A stretch of 64,000 bases of DNA from an uncultured Tissierellia bacterium (GCA_902488465.1 CABTWE010000004.1:18023-82022), one strand, 5' to 3'. Shown: positions 45,694-54,269, counted from the first letter of the stretch. Numbers and translations are program-made. Notes: a model not told the origin generated them from the letters alone.

Positions 45694-45732
45694 GGAGCCT
45701 TACTTTTGATGTTAAAAGTACGGCTCTTTTTT
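45694..45732 (+). terminator. Terminator of rpmF
   Basis: Stem of GAGCC plus TACTTTT (45695-45707) with AAAAGTA plus GGCTC (45714-45726), one mismatched pair between the two blocks, followed by a T tract. Confidence 0.85.
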
Positions 45733-45736
45733 ACGC

Positions 45737-45765
45737 TTGAAATAATATGATTTTTATCATATAAT
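45737..45765 (+). promoter_or_regulatory. Promoter of plsX-acpP
   Basis: TTGAAA (45737-45742), 17-bp spacer, perfect TATAAT (45760-45765), covered by a long inverted repeat. Confidence 0.8.
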
Positions 45766-45766
45766 T
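45741..45766. repeat. Inverted repeat over the plsX promoter, candidate operator
   Basis: ATATGAT (45745-45751) and ATCATAT (45756-45762) are perfect inverted arms around TTTT; three more outer pairs (AAT/ATT) match after one mismatch. The 26-bp element spans from the end of the -35 through the -10, the position of a repressor operator. It does not match the FapR box as I recall it. Confidence 0.5.
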
Positions 45767-45785
45767 ATTATATATGGAGGTCGGT

Positions 45786-46763
45786 ATGAAAATTTTACTT
45801 GATTCGAGTGGTCTTGATAAAGGACCCGACATTGTCATTGAGGCTGCCAAAAAAGCCAAAAATGATTTAAATATTCAAGTTGCAATTGTCGGTCTTCCCG
45901 ATTTAAAAGAAAAGGTCGAGGAAGCGGGCATTGAGTTTGTACCGGCTGAAACGGAGATTACTCCTAATCACGAAAATCCGGCGCTTGCAATCAGAAGAGA
46001 AAAGACCAGCACTATTGTTGTCGGACTTAATCTTTTGAAAGAGGGCAGTGTGGATGCTTTCGTTTCAGGAGGAAGCACCGGAGCAGTTCTTGCAGGCGGT
46101 ATGCTTGTTGTAGGAAGGCTTCCTGGCGTCAAAAGAGCGGCACTCTCGACTTATGTCCCGACAAAAAAAGGATATGTCGTCTTGATAGATATGGGTGCTA
46201 ATGTCGACGTCACACCGGATGTGCTTTATTCATTCGGGGTTATGGCAAAGTGTTATGCGGAGTCGATTTTAAATATCGAAAATCCGAGAATTTCACTTTT
46301 AAATAACGGTGCGGAAGAACACAAGGGCAACGCTCTTACAAAGGAAGCATATCAGCTTTTCAAAAACAGCGATTTGAACTTTGTCGGAAATATGGAAGCA
46401 AGATATATTTTTGACGGAGATACGGATGTTGTTGTTATGGACGGCTTTGCGGGAAATGCAATTGTCAAGGCGCTTGAAGGCGGTTTTAGATTTACAAATT
46501 ATCTTTTAAAAAGTGCTGCTAAAAAAAGTTTCATAACAAAAATCGGTTTGGGACTTGCAAAAGCGGGCTTAAAAAAGGAAATGAGCATATTGGATTCTTC
46601 ACAATATGGCGGTGTGCCTCTTTTGGGGCTTAAAAAACCGGTCATAAAAGCACACGGAAGTTCCGATGCTAACGCAATTTACAATTCGATTATAGTTGCG
46701 AAAAATACTATTGAGTCCAACATGATTGAAAAGATAGAAAAATCGTTTAAAGGAGAAGAATAA
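45786..46763 (+). CDS. plsX: Phosphate acyltransferase PlsX
   Basis: Makes acyl-phosphate from acyl-ACP for PlsY. The 325-residue protein keeps the family core: FVSGGSTGAVLAGG, DMGANVDVTPDVLYSFG, SLLNNGAEEHKG, FVGNMEARYIFDGDTDVVVMDGFAGNAIVK in two parts, and GVPLLGLKKPVIKAHGSSDANA in two parts. The N-terminus reads KILLDSSGLDKGPD, where most relatives have a DAMGGD motif. The ATG at 45786 follows GGAGG; an in-frame ATG at 45774 lies upstream of that site. It overlaps acpP by one base, and no fabD or fabG gene lies between. Confidence 0.93.
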   Translation: MKILLDSSGLDKGPDIVIEAAKKAKNDLNIQVAIVGLPDLKEKVEEAGIEFVPAETEITPNHENPALAIRREKTSTIVVGLNLLKEGSVDAFVSGGSTGAVLAGGMLVVGRLPGVKRAALSTYVPTKKGYVVLIDMGANVDVTPDVLYSFGVMAKCYAESILNIENPRISLLNNGAEEHKGNALTKEAYQLFKNSDLNFVGNMEARYIFDGDTDVVVMDGFAGNAIVKALEGGFRFTNYLLKSAAKKSFITKIGLGLAKAGLKKEMSILDSSQYGGVPLLGLKKPVIKAHGSSDANAIYNSIIVAKNTIESNMIEKIEKSFKGEE

Positions 46764-46993
46764 TGGATATTGAAAAAAAGATTTATGAGTCTATAGCTTC
46801 ACAATTTGGCGTTGAAGCAAACACTCTGAATGAAAACACTTCATTTAAAGAAGATTTGAATGCGGATTCGCTCGATTTGGTTGAACTTATTATGGCTCTT
46901 GAAACAGAGCTTAATATCGAAGCGGATGATGATGATTTAGAAAAGATTGAAACAATCGGCGATTGCATTAAGTTTGTTAAAAAGAGCATTTAA
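46763..46993 (+). CDS. acpP: Acyl carrier protein
   Basis: A 76-residue acidic carrier protein; the serine in DLNADSLDLVELIMALE (about residue 36) receives the phosphopantetheine arm. It holds growing acyl chains in fatty-acid synthesis and is the PlsX substrate carrier. It overlaps plsX by one base. A hairpin with T tract follows directly. Confidence 0.95.
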   Translation: MDIEKKIYESIASQFGVEANTLNENTSFKEDLNADSLDLVELIMALETELNIEADDDDLEKIETIGDCIKFVKKSI

Positions 46994-47005
46994 GAAATGG
47001 TAATT

Positions 47006-47038
47006 TATCCGGTGGGCATATCTACCGGATTATTTTTT
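47006..47038 (+). terminator. Terminator or attenuator between acpP and smc
   Basis: ATCCGGT (47007-47013) pairs perfectly with ACCGGAT (47024-47030), ten-base loop, then TATTTTTT. The smc ribosome site starts about eight bases later, so smc must rely on readthrough or on a promoter further upstream. Confidence 0.78.
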
Positions 47039-47055
47039 GAAGTTGAGGGATTATT

Positions 47056-50000
47056 TTGTTTCTAAAAGAATTGACCATAAAGGGTTTTAAAAGTTTTTTG
47101 AATACAACAAAGCTTGATTTTTTTCATGGGGTTACTGCTATTGTCGGACCAAACGGAAGCGGCAAGAGCAATATTTCCGATGCCATCAGATGGGTTTTGG
47201 GAGAAACAAGTATAAAAACTCTTCGCGGAAACAAGATGGAAGATGTTATTTTCACCGGAACGGATGATATTAAACCGGTCGGATTTGCAGAAGTTGAAAT
47301 AAAGTTCAGCGAATGTGAACTCGAAAGATTTCCGTATTCTGAAATCGTTGTTTCAAGAAGAGTGTACCGCGACGGAGAAAGCGAGTACTACATAAATAAA
47401 AATAAGGTGAGACTGAAGGATGTGCGTGAACTTTTCATGGACACAGGTTTGGGGCGTGACGGCTACAGCATCATCGGTCAGGGGCAAATCGACAATGTTC
47501 TCTCGACGAAGCCGGAGGATAGACGTTTTATTTTTGAAGAGGCGAGCGGAATAAGCAAGTTCCGTTATAAGAGAGAAGAAGCACTCACGAAGATAAAGAA
47601 CGCGAATGACGATCTCGACAGACTCACTGATGTTTACAGCGAAATAAAAAAGAATTATGAACGCTTGAAGACGGAAAGTTCAAAAGCGAAAGAATATACA
47701 GAGCTTGCAATTGTAAAAAAAGATTTGGAGCTCGATTTGATGTACAAAAATTTAATCAAAAACGCCGAAGACAGAAAGAAGCTTATCGATTCTATTGAGA
47801 TTTATGAAAATGACAAGAAACGTGAAAACGATAACATCATCAAGCTCAAAGAAGACTCGAAAGAAATCGAGAAAAAAATCGACGAACTTTCAATTGTAAT
47901 CGACAATGTATCAAAAGAGAAAATGGAAGTCATCAGAAGTTTCACAGAGTCAAAGGGAAACCACAGGCTCGAAGCTGAAAATATCAAGAGACTCGAGTCG
48001 GACATTTCAACTTTCAAGAGCACAATCGAGACGAATCTCGAAAAAATCGAGCAATATAAAACTTCGAACAAAGAATTGGCAATTATTTTAAATTCTACGG
48101 ATGACGGCGGACTATCAAGTGACGAAAAGGAAAAGAGAACAGAACTTTCAGAAAAGTTAGATACGATGTCGAAAAATCTCGAAGCTCTTAGAGACAAGAT
48201 GATGAGCGAAAATCTTTCGTACAACAAGAGTAAACTCGATTTTGACTCCAATAAAAAGCGTGAGGAGTTTTATGATGAAAGAATCGAAAATCTCGAAAGT
48301 TCTCTTGAGGATTTAAAGAGTACGCTCGAAATTTCGAGAAGAGATTTCGAGGATTTATGCGAAGGTCTGGAGAAAAAACGTGATTCATTAAAAGAACTTG
48401 AAAGCACGATAGGTGAATCTCGAGAAACTTTAGCACGCATGCAAAAAGAGACTCAGGAGTTTAATAAAAATAAAGAAAATCTCGAGAACAAAATCAGAAA
48501 CTATAAATATGAACTCGCACTAAAGAACAATATTTTAGAGCAGTATCAACTTTCGGGTTTCTCGAACAAGAAAGTGAACGAAAAGTTTAAAAATGACAAG
48601 GGCTATCTTGCCGAAGTCACATACAATATCGATGTCGATTCGAAGTACACAAAGGCGATTGAAACGGCATTCGGTGCAAAACTGGGCTATATAATAACGA
48701 GAACGCAAGACGATGCAAAGGAAATGGTTGAATTTTTAAAGACGAACAAATTCGGTAGGGCGACATTTTTACCGCTCGAGCTTTACAACAAGCCGACAAA
48801 TTTCAAAGCTTTAAAACCTGACGAAGACTGTCTCGGTTATGCGGCGGACCATGTTAAAACAAGTCCGGAACTCGAGAATCTTATCAGGAGCGTTTTGGGA
48901 CCGATTGTGATTTTTAGAGATTTAAAAAGTGCGACTTTAAAACGCCGCGAATATAATTCGAGCATCGTGACGCTTGACGGAGAGTTCCTCCACTTTTCCG
49001 GCTCTATAACCGGCGGTGAAGGGAAGAAAGAGCAAATCACACCTCTCTCTATCAAAAACGAAATCAAGGCGCTAAAAACGGATTTAAACGCGAATGAAGA
49101 GAATCTTAAAAAATTGGGCGATGTCGAAGCACTTATAAATAATTTCAACAGCTTTAAAGAGAAGTACGACTCTAGTGTTCGAGATTATGAAAATTATAAA
49201 ATTGAATTTGCCAAAGATCAGAACGAGAAAAATCTTATGGAAGACAAACTCGGCGCAATTGAAGAGAGAAAAGCCGGACTTTTGGAGGAATTAAAAAAGA
49301 TTAATGCCGAAAAGAGCTCGATTTTGATTGATGAGATTTCGGACGAAGCGTACAATAAATCAAAGACGGAATATGAAAGCTACAAGTCCGAGTTCGAGAA
49401 ATTCAAGGAGTCGGCCGACGATACTTTGAGGGAGTTAAACGAAAAGGAAAACAATATAAAGCTTTTCTTGTATAAAAAGGAAAACGCACAGTCGAGAATC
49501 GACGAAAACAATTTGCAAGTTAAGAATTTGGAAATTGAAAACGAAAATCTAAAGAAGACTCTCGAAGAAAACAAGAAAATGCTCGAAGAAAAGGGAGAAA
49601 TAAAAGATTCACTCTTTAAGAGTATGACTGAGTTTGAAGAAAAGGAAAAATTAATCGATTCAAAAACAAACGAACTATATAAAGAACGAAATGAGCTCAG
49701 AGCGAAGTTTGAAACTCTCTCGATTCAAGAGGACTCGATAAGAGAAAACATTACGGGTATAAACGAAAAGATAAATTCCGATAATTTAAAAATCGCAAGA
49801 ATCGATGAAAATCTCGAGATTAAAAAGAGTGATTTATTGAATGAATATAATATTTCATATGACGAATTTATCGCAAGCGAAAGAGAAACAGCTTCTTTAA
49901 GAGAACTCACTCAAAATATAAACGAAATCAACTCAAAGATTGAGTTGATGGGACCGGTTAATATGTCGGCAATTGCAGGATATAAAGAAGCACTTGAGAG

Positions 50001-50556
50001 AAAGACTTTCTATGAAAAACAAATTGCCGATTGCAAGGATTCGATTGACGACTTGCTTTCGATTTTGAAAAAGATAAATCGCGATATGAAGGCACAATTT
50101 AACGAAGCATTTGCAGAAATAAGAAACAACTTCAAATATGTTTTTGAAGAACTATTTAACGGTGGAAAGGCGGATCTAACGATGACGGACCCGGACGACC
50201 CATTGAACACAGGAATTCAAATTATTGCAAAACCGCCTGGAAAGAAAGAACAACAGCTTAGCCTTTTGTCGGGTGGAGAAAAAACTTTGACCGCAATGGC
50301 ACTTCTCTTCGCATTTTTAAAACTTAAACCGTCGCCGTTTTGTATACTTGACGAGATAGACGCGGCACTCGACGACGCAAACATTATGCGTTATACAAAT
50401 TTCTTAAGAAAGTTGAGCGAAGACAGTCAATTCTTAATCATCACGCACAGAAAACCGACACTCGAAGTTGCGGACACAATTTACGGTGTGTGCATGAGAA
50501 AGAAGGGTATAAGCGATATCATAAGCATGAGAATTGAAGAATATGAAGAAGAATAA
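47056..50556 (+). CDS. smc: Chromosome segregation ATPase SMC
   Basis: SMC forms the bacterial condensin with ScpA and ScpB. The 1166-residue protein has the Walker A GPNGSGKS at residues 31-38, a long coiled coil (about 165-500), the hinge (about 510-660), a second coiled coil (about 665-1000), the signature LSLLSGGEK near 1069 and Walker B ILDEIDAALDD near 1097. The start is TTG at 47056, with GAGGGA upstream, and gives the typical MFLKELTIKGFKSF. In most relatives rnc lies between acpP and smc; here it does not. Confidence 0.96.
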   Translation: MFLKELTIKGFKSFLNTTKLDFFHGVTAIVGPNGSGKSNISDAIRWVLGETSIKTLRGNKMEDVIFTGTDDIKPVGFAEVEIKFSECELERFPYSEIVVSRRVYRDGESEYYINKNKVRLKDVRELFMDTGLGRDGYSIIGQGQIDNVLSTKPEDRRFIFEEASGISKFRYKREEALTKIKNANDDLDRLTDVYSEIKKNYERLKTESSKAKEYTELAIVKKDLELDLMYKNLIKNAEDRKKLIDSIEIYENDKKRENDNIIKLKEDSKEIEKKIDELSIVIDNVSKEKMEVIRSFTESKGNHRLEAENIKRLESDISTFKSTIETNLEKIEQYKTSNKELAIILNSTDDGGLSSDEKEKRTELSEKLDTMSKNLEALRDKMMSENLSYNKSKLDFDSNKKREEFYDERIENLESSLEDLKSTLEISRRDFEDLCEGLEKKRDSLKELESTIGESRETLARMQKETQEFNKNKENLENKIRNYKYELALKNNILEQYQLSGFSNKKVNEKFKNDKGYLAEVTYNIDVDSKYTKAIETAFGAKLGYIITRTQDDAKEMVEFLKTNKFGRATFLPLELYNKPTNFKALKPDEDCLGYAADHVKTSPELENLIRSVLGPIVIFRDLKSATLKRREYNSSIVTLDGEFLHFSGSITGGEGKKEQITPLSIKNEIKALKTDLNANEENLKKLGDVEALINNFNSFKEKYDSSVRDYENYKIEFAKDQNEKNLMEDKLGAIEERKAGLLEELKKINAEKSSILIDEISDEAYNKSKTEYESYKSEFEKFKESADDTLRELNEKENNIKLFLYKKENAQSRIDENNLQVKNLEIENENLKKTLEENKKMLEEKGEIKDSLFKSMTEFEEKEKLIDSKTNELYKERNELRAKFETLSIQEDSIRENITGINEKINSDNLKIARIDENLEIKKSDLLNEYNISYDEFIASERETASLRELTQNINEINSKIELMGPVNMSAIAGYKEALERKTFYEKQIADCKDSIDDLLSILKKINRDMKAQFNEAFAEIRNNFKYVFEELFNGGKADLTMTDPDDPLNTGIQIIAKPPGKKEQQLSLLSGGEKTLTAMALLFAFLKLKPSPFCILDEIDAALDDANIMRYTNFLRKLSEDSQFLIITHRKPTLEVADTIYGVCMRKKGISDIISMRIEEYEEE

Positions 50557-50660
50557 ATAAATGTTATGTTCCACCGTTTTAAGGGTATCAATAAATTGTA
50601 AGAGATTTAACTTGAAAGACGATATAAAATTTGGTGTTTTAAAAATTGGAGGAATATAAT

Positions 50661-50915
50661 ATGGACAAAGAAAAAGATTTAAAAAAAGCGCAAGCAGAAG
50701 ACACGAAGGAATTAAAAGATGTGAAAGTTGTAAGAGCTGAAGATTTAAAAAACAGCGAACTTAACAAAATGGAATCACTTCAAACTCCTGAAGGCGGAAT
50801 TTCGGGCGTTGAAAGCGAACAAATCGACAAAACAATCGATGTAACACAACCGAATGTTGTTGTCGGTGAGGAAGCTGAAAAACTCGAAAAAGACATGAAA
50901 GAAAAAAACAAATAA
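50661..50915 (+). CDS. Small charged protein between smc and ftsY, unknown
   Basis: An 84-residue protein made up mostly of Lys, Glu and Asp, with no membrane helix, cysteine or recognisable domain; it looks disordered apart from possible helices at both ends. TTGGAGG stands ten bases before the ATG at 50661; an in-frame TTG at 50646 is part of that site. A good terminator follows. I do not recognise it. Confidence 0.6.
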   Translation: MDKEKDLKKAQAEDTKELKDVKVVRAEDLKNSELNKMESLQTPEGGISGVESEQIDKTIDVTQPNVVVGEEAEKLEKDMKEKNK

Positions 50916-50990
50916 AAGTTTCATGAAGATTAAATAAATTCTTTTTATTTGAAACTTTTAAAACAAAAAATATATCGATTTTTATCGATG

Positions 50991-51017
50991 AAAGCGGCAG
51001 AGATGTCGCTTTTTTTG
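50991..51017 (+). terminator. Terminator after the small charged gene
   Basis: AAAGCGGCA (50991-50999) pairs with TGTCGCTTT (51004-51012), one wobble, then a T tract. Just upstream, ATCGAT at 50974-50979 and 50984-50989 form a smaller inverted repeat. Confidence 0.82.
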
Positions 51018-51029
51018 TGTGTATAATGA

Positions 51030-51058
51030 TTGAAAAGAAATATATTTTAATGTATAAT
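51030..51058 (+). promoter_or_regulatory. Promoter of ftsY
   Basis: TTGAAA (51030-51035), 17-bp spacer, perfect TATAAT (51053-51058). Confidence 0.75.
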
Positions 51059-51089
51059 TAAATGTAATGTTAAATTAAGGAGAGATTGA

Positions 51090-52445
51090 ATGTTTAATTG
51101 GTTTAAAAATAAATTTTCTAAGAAAAAAGAAAATGATGAAAATAAGATTGAAGAAGTTATAGAGGAGTCAACAAAAAAAGTTGATGAAGCGGAAATATCA
51201 GAACCGATTTTCCAAAAGAAAACCGAGTCACATGAAATAAAAAATGAGCCGACTTTTGAAAAGAAGGTTGAAACTCATGAAGAATCATTTAAAAATGAAA
51301 CTATAAAAACAGAAGTTCCTGAAAAGAAAGAAGAACCTGTTAAAAAAGAAGTTATTGAAGAAAAGCATGCCAAACCGGCTCCTAAGATTGAAACGCGCGA
51401 AGAAATAAAAGAAGAACCGAAAAAAGAAGTTTTTGAAGAAAAGCATGAACTGCCGAAAAAAGAATTCATTCACGCGGCGGTAAAAAAAGAAATTGAAAAT
51501 ACTGATAAAGAAGAAGAGCTGAAAGACACGAAGGAAAGCATATTCAAGAGATTTATGAAAGGCGTCAACAAGACCAGAAAGAATTTCAGCTACCAAATCA
51601 ACTCTGTATTTACAGAAAACGATATCGACGACGATTTCTATGAAGAACTTGAAGAAGTTATGGTTATGGGCGACATCGGCGCGTCGACAACAATGACTAT
51701 TATTGACATTTTGAAGGAAAGAATTGTCGATAAAGGTATTCACAAAACTTCGGAAGCAAAGGAACTTTTAAAAGAAATTATTTTGGAAGTTATGAACGAA
51801 CATATCGAGGACAATTATCTTCACCTCGAACCGTCACCGGCAATTTTGATGCTTGTCGGTGTTAACGGAGTCGGAAAGACAACGACATGTGGAAAGCTTG
51901 CATATCAATTTAAACAAGAGGGCAAGAGTGTTGCAATTATCGCTGCTGACACATTTAGAGCTGCCGCAATCGAACAGCTCGAAGTTTGGGGTGAGAGAGC
52001 GGGTGTTAAAATCATAAGTCAAAAAGAAGGCTCGGACCCTGCTGCAGTTGTTTTTGACGGACTCGATTATTCGATCAAAAACAATATCGACATCACAATT
52101 ATCGATACAGCGGGACGTCTTCACAACAAGGTGAACCTCATGAACGAGCTCAACAAGGTAAGGAGAATTATTGACAAGAAGATGCCGAATGCAACGATGG
52201 AAGTTATATTGGCACTCGACGCTACTACGGGACAAAACGCACTCCTTCAAGTAAAGGAATTTAAAGAAGCTGCTGAAATTACAGGAGTTTCTTTAAACAA
52301 ACTCGACGGCACTGCAAAGGGCGGAGTTATAATTCCGATCCAATACGAAGAAAAAATTCCGGTAAAGATTGTCGGTGTCGGAGAATCGATTTACGACCTT
52401 CAACCTTTCGAGCCGGAACTCTTTGTAAATGCTATATTTGAGTAA
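51090..52445 (+). CDS. ftsY: Signal recognition particle receptor FtsY
   Basis: FtsY is the membrane-associated SRP GTPase that accepts ribosome-nascent chain complexes from Ffh. The 451-residue protein has a long, highly charged acidic A domain (about 1-145) and the NG domain with G1 GVNGVGKT at 257-264, DTFRAAAIEQL, DTAGRLHNK and KLDGTAKGG. The A domain repeats the unit KKEV(I/F)EEKH near residues 85 and 111. AAGGAGAG precedes the ATG. Confidence 0.96.
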   Translation: MFNWFKNKFSKKKENDENKIEEVIEESTKKVDEAEISEPIFQKKTESHEIKNEPTFEKKVETHEESFKNETIKTEVPEKKEEPVKKEVIEEKHAKPAPKIETREEIKEEPKKEVFEEKHELPKKEFIHAAVKKEIENTDKEEELKDTKESIFKRFMKGVNKTRKNFSYQINSVFTENDIDDDFYEELEEVMVMGDIGASTTMTIIDILKERIVDKGIHKTSEAKELLKEIILEVMNEHIEDNYLHLEPSPAILMLVGVNGVGKTTTCGKLAYQFKQEGKSVAIIAADTFRAAAIEQLEVWGERAGVKIISQKEGSDPAAVVFDGLDYSIKNNIDITIIDTAGRLHNKVNLMNELNKVRRIIDKKMPNATMEVILALDATTGQNALLQVKEFKEAAEITGVSLNKLDGTAKGGVIIPIQYEEKIPVKIVGVGESIYDLQPFEPELFVNAIFE

Positions 52446-52479
52446 TTTATAAATATTTATGAAAAATGCAAAAAAACTA

Positions 52480-52508
52480 TTGACAAGCGGTTATTTATTT
52501 GATATTAT
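52480..52508 (+). promoter_or_regulatory. Promoter of the ylxM-ffh unit
   Basis: Perfect TTGACA (52480-52485), 17-bp spacer, TATTAT (52503-52508). It may drive ylxM through rplS, as no terminator is seen until 56389. Confidence 0.82.
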
Positions 52509-52514
52509 ATCTAT

Positions 52515-52533
52515 GTCAACAAAAAAGGTTGAC
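52515..52533. repeat. Inverted repeat at the ylxM transcription start
   Basis: GTCAAC (52515-52520) and GTTGAC (52528-52533), 7-base spacer, at the expected start of transcription. In addition TTGACAAG-GGTT occurs at 52480-52492 and 52529-52541 with one difference, the first copy overlapping the -35. Confidence 0.5.
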
Positions 52534-52547
52534 AAGGGGTTGTTGTT

Positions 52548-52895
52548 ATGATAGAATATTTTGAGTTGGGACGGCTTTATGATTTTTACAAAGAGCTGTT
52601 GACCGATCGACAAAGAGAAGCACTTGATCTATATTACAATGACGATTTGACAATGATTGAAATTGCGGAAGAGCTTGGCATAAGCAAACAGGCGGTTTCA
52701 ACAAATATCAAAAACGGAGTTTCAAATCTCGAGAAATTCGAAGAAAATCTGAAACTTGCGAGAAATTATTATATTATAGAAAGTGCAAAAGATAAACTTG
52801 AGAATTTATATAATAACTCTGTAAAGAAAAAAGATTTACCGACAGATGTTGAAGAAGAAATTTTTGCAATTCTAAGTATGCTCGATGAAATTTGA
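52548..52895 (+). CDS. ylxM: YlxM/p13-family putative DNA-binding protein
   Basis: A 115-residue protein of the UPF0122 (YlxM) family with a sigma-70 region 4-like helix-turn-helix (about 15-60: LTDRQREALDLYYNDDLTMIEIAEELGISKQAVS in two halves). In streptococci YlxM modulates the SRP; a DNA role is also possible. The ribosome site AAGGGG is modest. It is followed closely by ffh. Confidence 0.9.
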   Translation: MIEYFELGRLYDFYKELLTDRQREALDLYYNDDLTMIEIAEELGISKQAVSTNIKNGVSNLEKFEENLKLARNYYIIESAKDKLENLYNNSVKKKDLPTDVEEEIFAILSMLDEI

Positions 52896-52909
52896 TTAAA
52901 GGTGATTAT

Positions 52910-54241
52910 ATGTTTGAAAGTTTAAGTGAAAAAATACAATCCAGTCTCGCGAAGATTACCGGAAAGGGCAAGCTCAACGAAAAAGATGTCGATATGGTAA
53001 TGCGAGAAGTAAAGATGGCACTTTTGGAGGCAGATGTAAACTTTAAAGTTGTTAAAAGTTTTACTAAAACTGTCAAAGAAAGAGCAATTGGAAAAGAGGT
53101 TATGGAAAGCCTCACACCGGCTCAACAAGTTATAAAAATTGTTAATGAAGAGCTTACAAATATCATGGGCGGCAAGGAAGAAAAACTTGATTTTTCGAGA
53201 AAGCCGACAGTAATCATGATGTGCGGTCTTCAAGGTGCCGGTAAAACTACAACCACAGCAAAGCTAGCAGGGCTTTTAAAGAAGGATAACAAGAGACCGC
53301 TTTTGGTCGGTGTTGACATCTATAGACCTGCAGCAATTAAACAACTTCAAGTTGTAGGTGAACAAGTTGGTGCACCGGTTTTTGAAAGGGGAACACAAAC
53401 TCCGTCAAAAACTGTTCTCGAAGCTTATGAATATGCAAAGAGAGAAAACCACGACGTAATTTTGGTCGACACGGCAGGAAGACTTCACATTGATGAAACT
53501 TTGATGGACGAACTTAAAGATATTGAAAAAGCTGTGCCGGTGAGTGAAGTTTTACTCGTTCTCGACTCGATGACGGGACAAGATGCTGTAAATGTTGCAA
53601 AGACATTCGATGAAAGTTTATCGATTACGGGCGTTATTCTTACAAAGCTCGACGGTGACGCAAGAGGCGGTGCCGCACTAAGTATCAGATCGGTCGTTGA
53701 CAAGCCGATAAAGTTTATCACAACAGGTGAAAAGCTTGACAAGATCGAGTCCTTTAAACCGGACAGACTTGCAGGAAGAATTCTCGGCATGGGCGATGTT
53801 TTGAGCTTGATTGAAAAAGCTGAAGCGGTTTATGACCAAAAGAAAGCTGCTGAGCTTGAGCAAAAAATGCGTGATATGAGCTTTACATTTGACGATTTCC
53901 TCGAACAAATGGCGGCTCTAAAGAAGATGGGACCGATAAAGGACATTCTAGGAATGATTCCGGGCATGAACAGCAAGGCACTTGGCAATATTGAAGTTGA
54001 CGAAAAGCAAATGGGACACATTGAGGCGATAATAAGAAGTATGACACCGATGGAAAGGATTAATCCTGACATCATAGATGCTTCGAGAAAAGACAGAATC
54101 GCAAATGGTTCCGGAACGTCACCTGTCGAAGTTCAAAAACTTTTGAAACAGTTTAAAGACACAAAGAAGATGATGAAGAAGTTCGGCAATATGACAAAGA
54201 AAAAGAAACCTGGCAAAATGGGATTTCCATTTTTTAAATAG
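52910..54241 (+). CDS. ffh: Signal recognition particle protein Ffh
   Basis: Ffh binds 4.5S/6S SRP RNA and signal sequences of nascent membrane proteins. The 443-residue protein has an N domain, the G domain with G1 GLQGAGKT at 106-113, DTAGRLHIDE and TKLDGDARGG, and a Met-rich M domain (from about 300; MRDMSFTFDDFLEQM, KMGPIKDILGMIPGM). The C-terminus is basic. The ATG at 52910 follows AAAGGTGA; an in-frame TTG at 52892 is less likely. Confidence 0.97.
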   Translation: MFESLSEKIQSSLAKITGKGKLNEKDVDMVMREVKMALLEADVNFKVVKSFTKTVKERAIGKEVMESLTPAQQVIKIVNEELTNIMGGKEEKLDFSRKPTVIMMCGLQGAGKTTTTAKLAGLLKKDNKRPLLVGVDIYRPAAIKQLQVVGEQVGAPVFERGTQTPSKTVLEAYEYAKRENHDVILVDTAGRLHIDETLMDELKDIEKAVPVSEVLLVLDSMTGQDAVNVAKTFDESLSITGVILTKLDGDARGGAALSIRSVVDKPIKFITTGEKLDKIESFKPDRLAGRILGMGDVLSLIEKAEAVYDQKKAAELEQKMRDMSFTFDDFLEQMAALKKMGPIKDILGMIPGMNSKALGNIEVDEKQMGHIEAIIRSMTPMERINPDIIDASRKDRIANGSGTSPVEVQKLLKQFKDTKKMMKKFGNMTKKKKPGKMGFPFFK

Positions 54242-54269
54242 GTAATAGATTTTTGAGGAGGTGAATGAT

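Noticed and set aside
45741..45766. Naming the plsX palindrome a FapR box
   Set aside because: The sequence lacks the TTAGTACC-type core I associate with FapR, and no fapR gene is adjacent.
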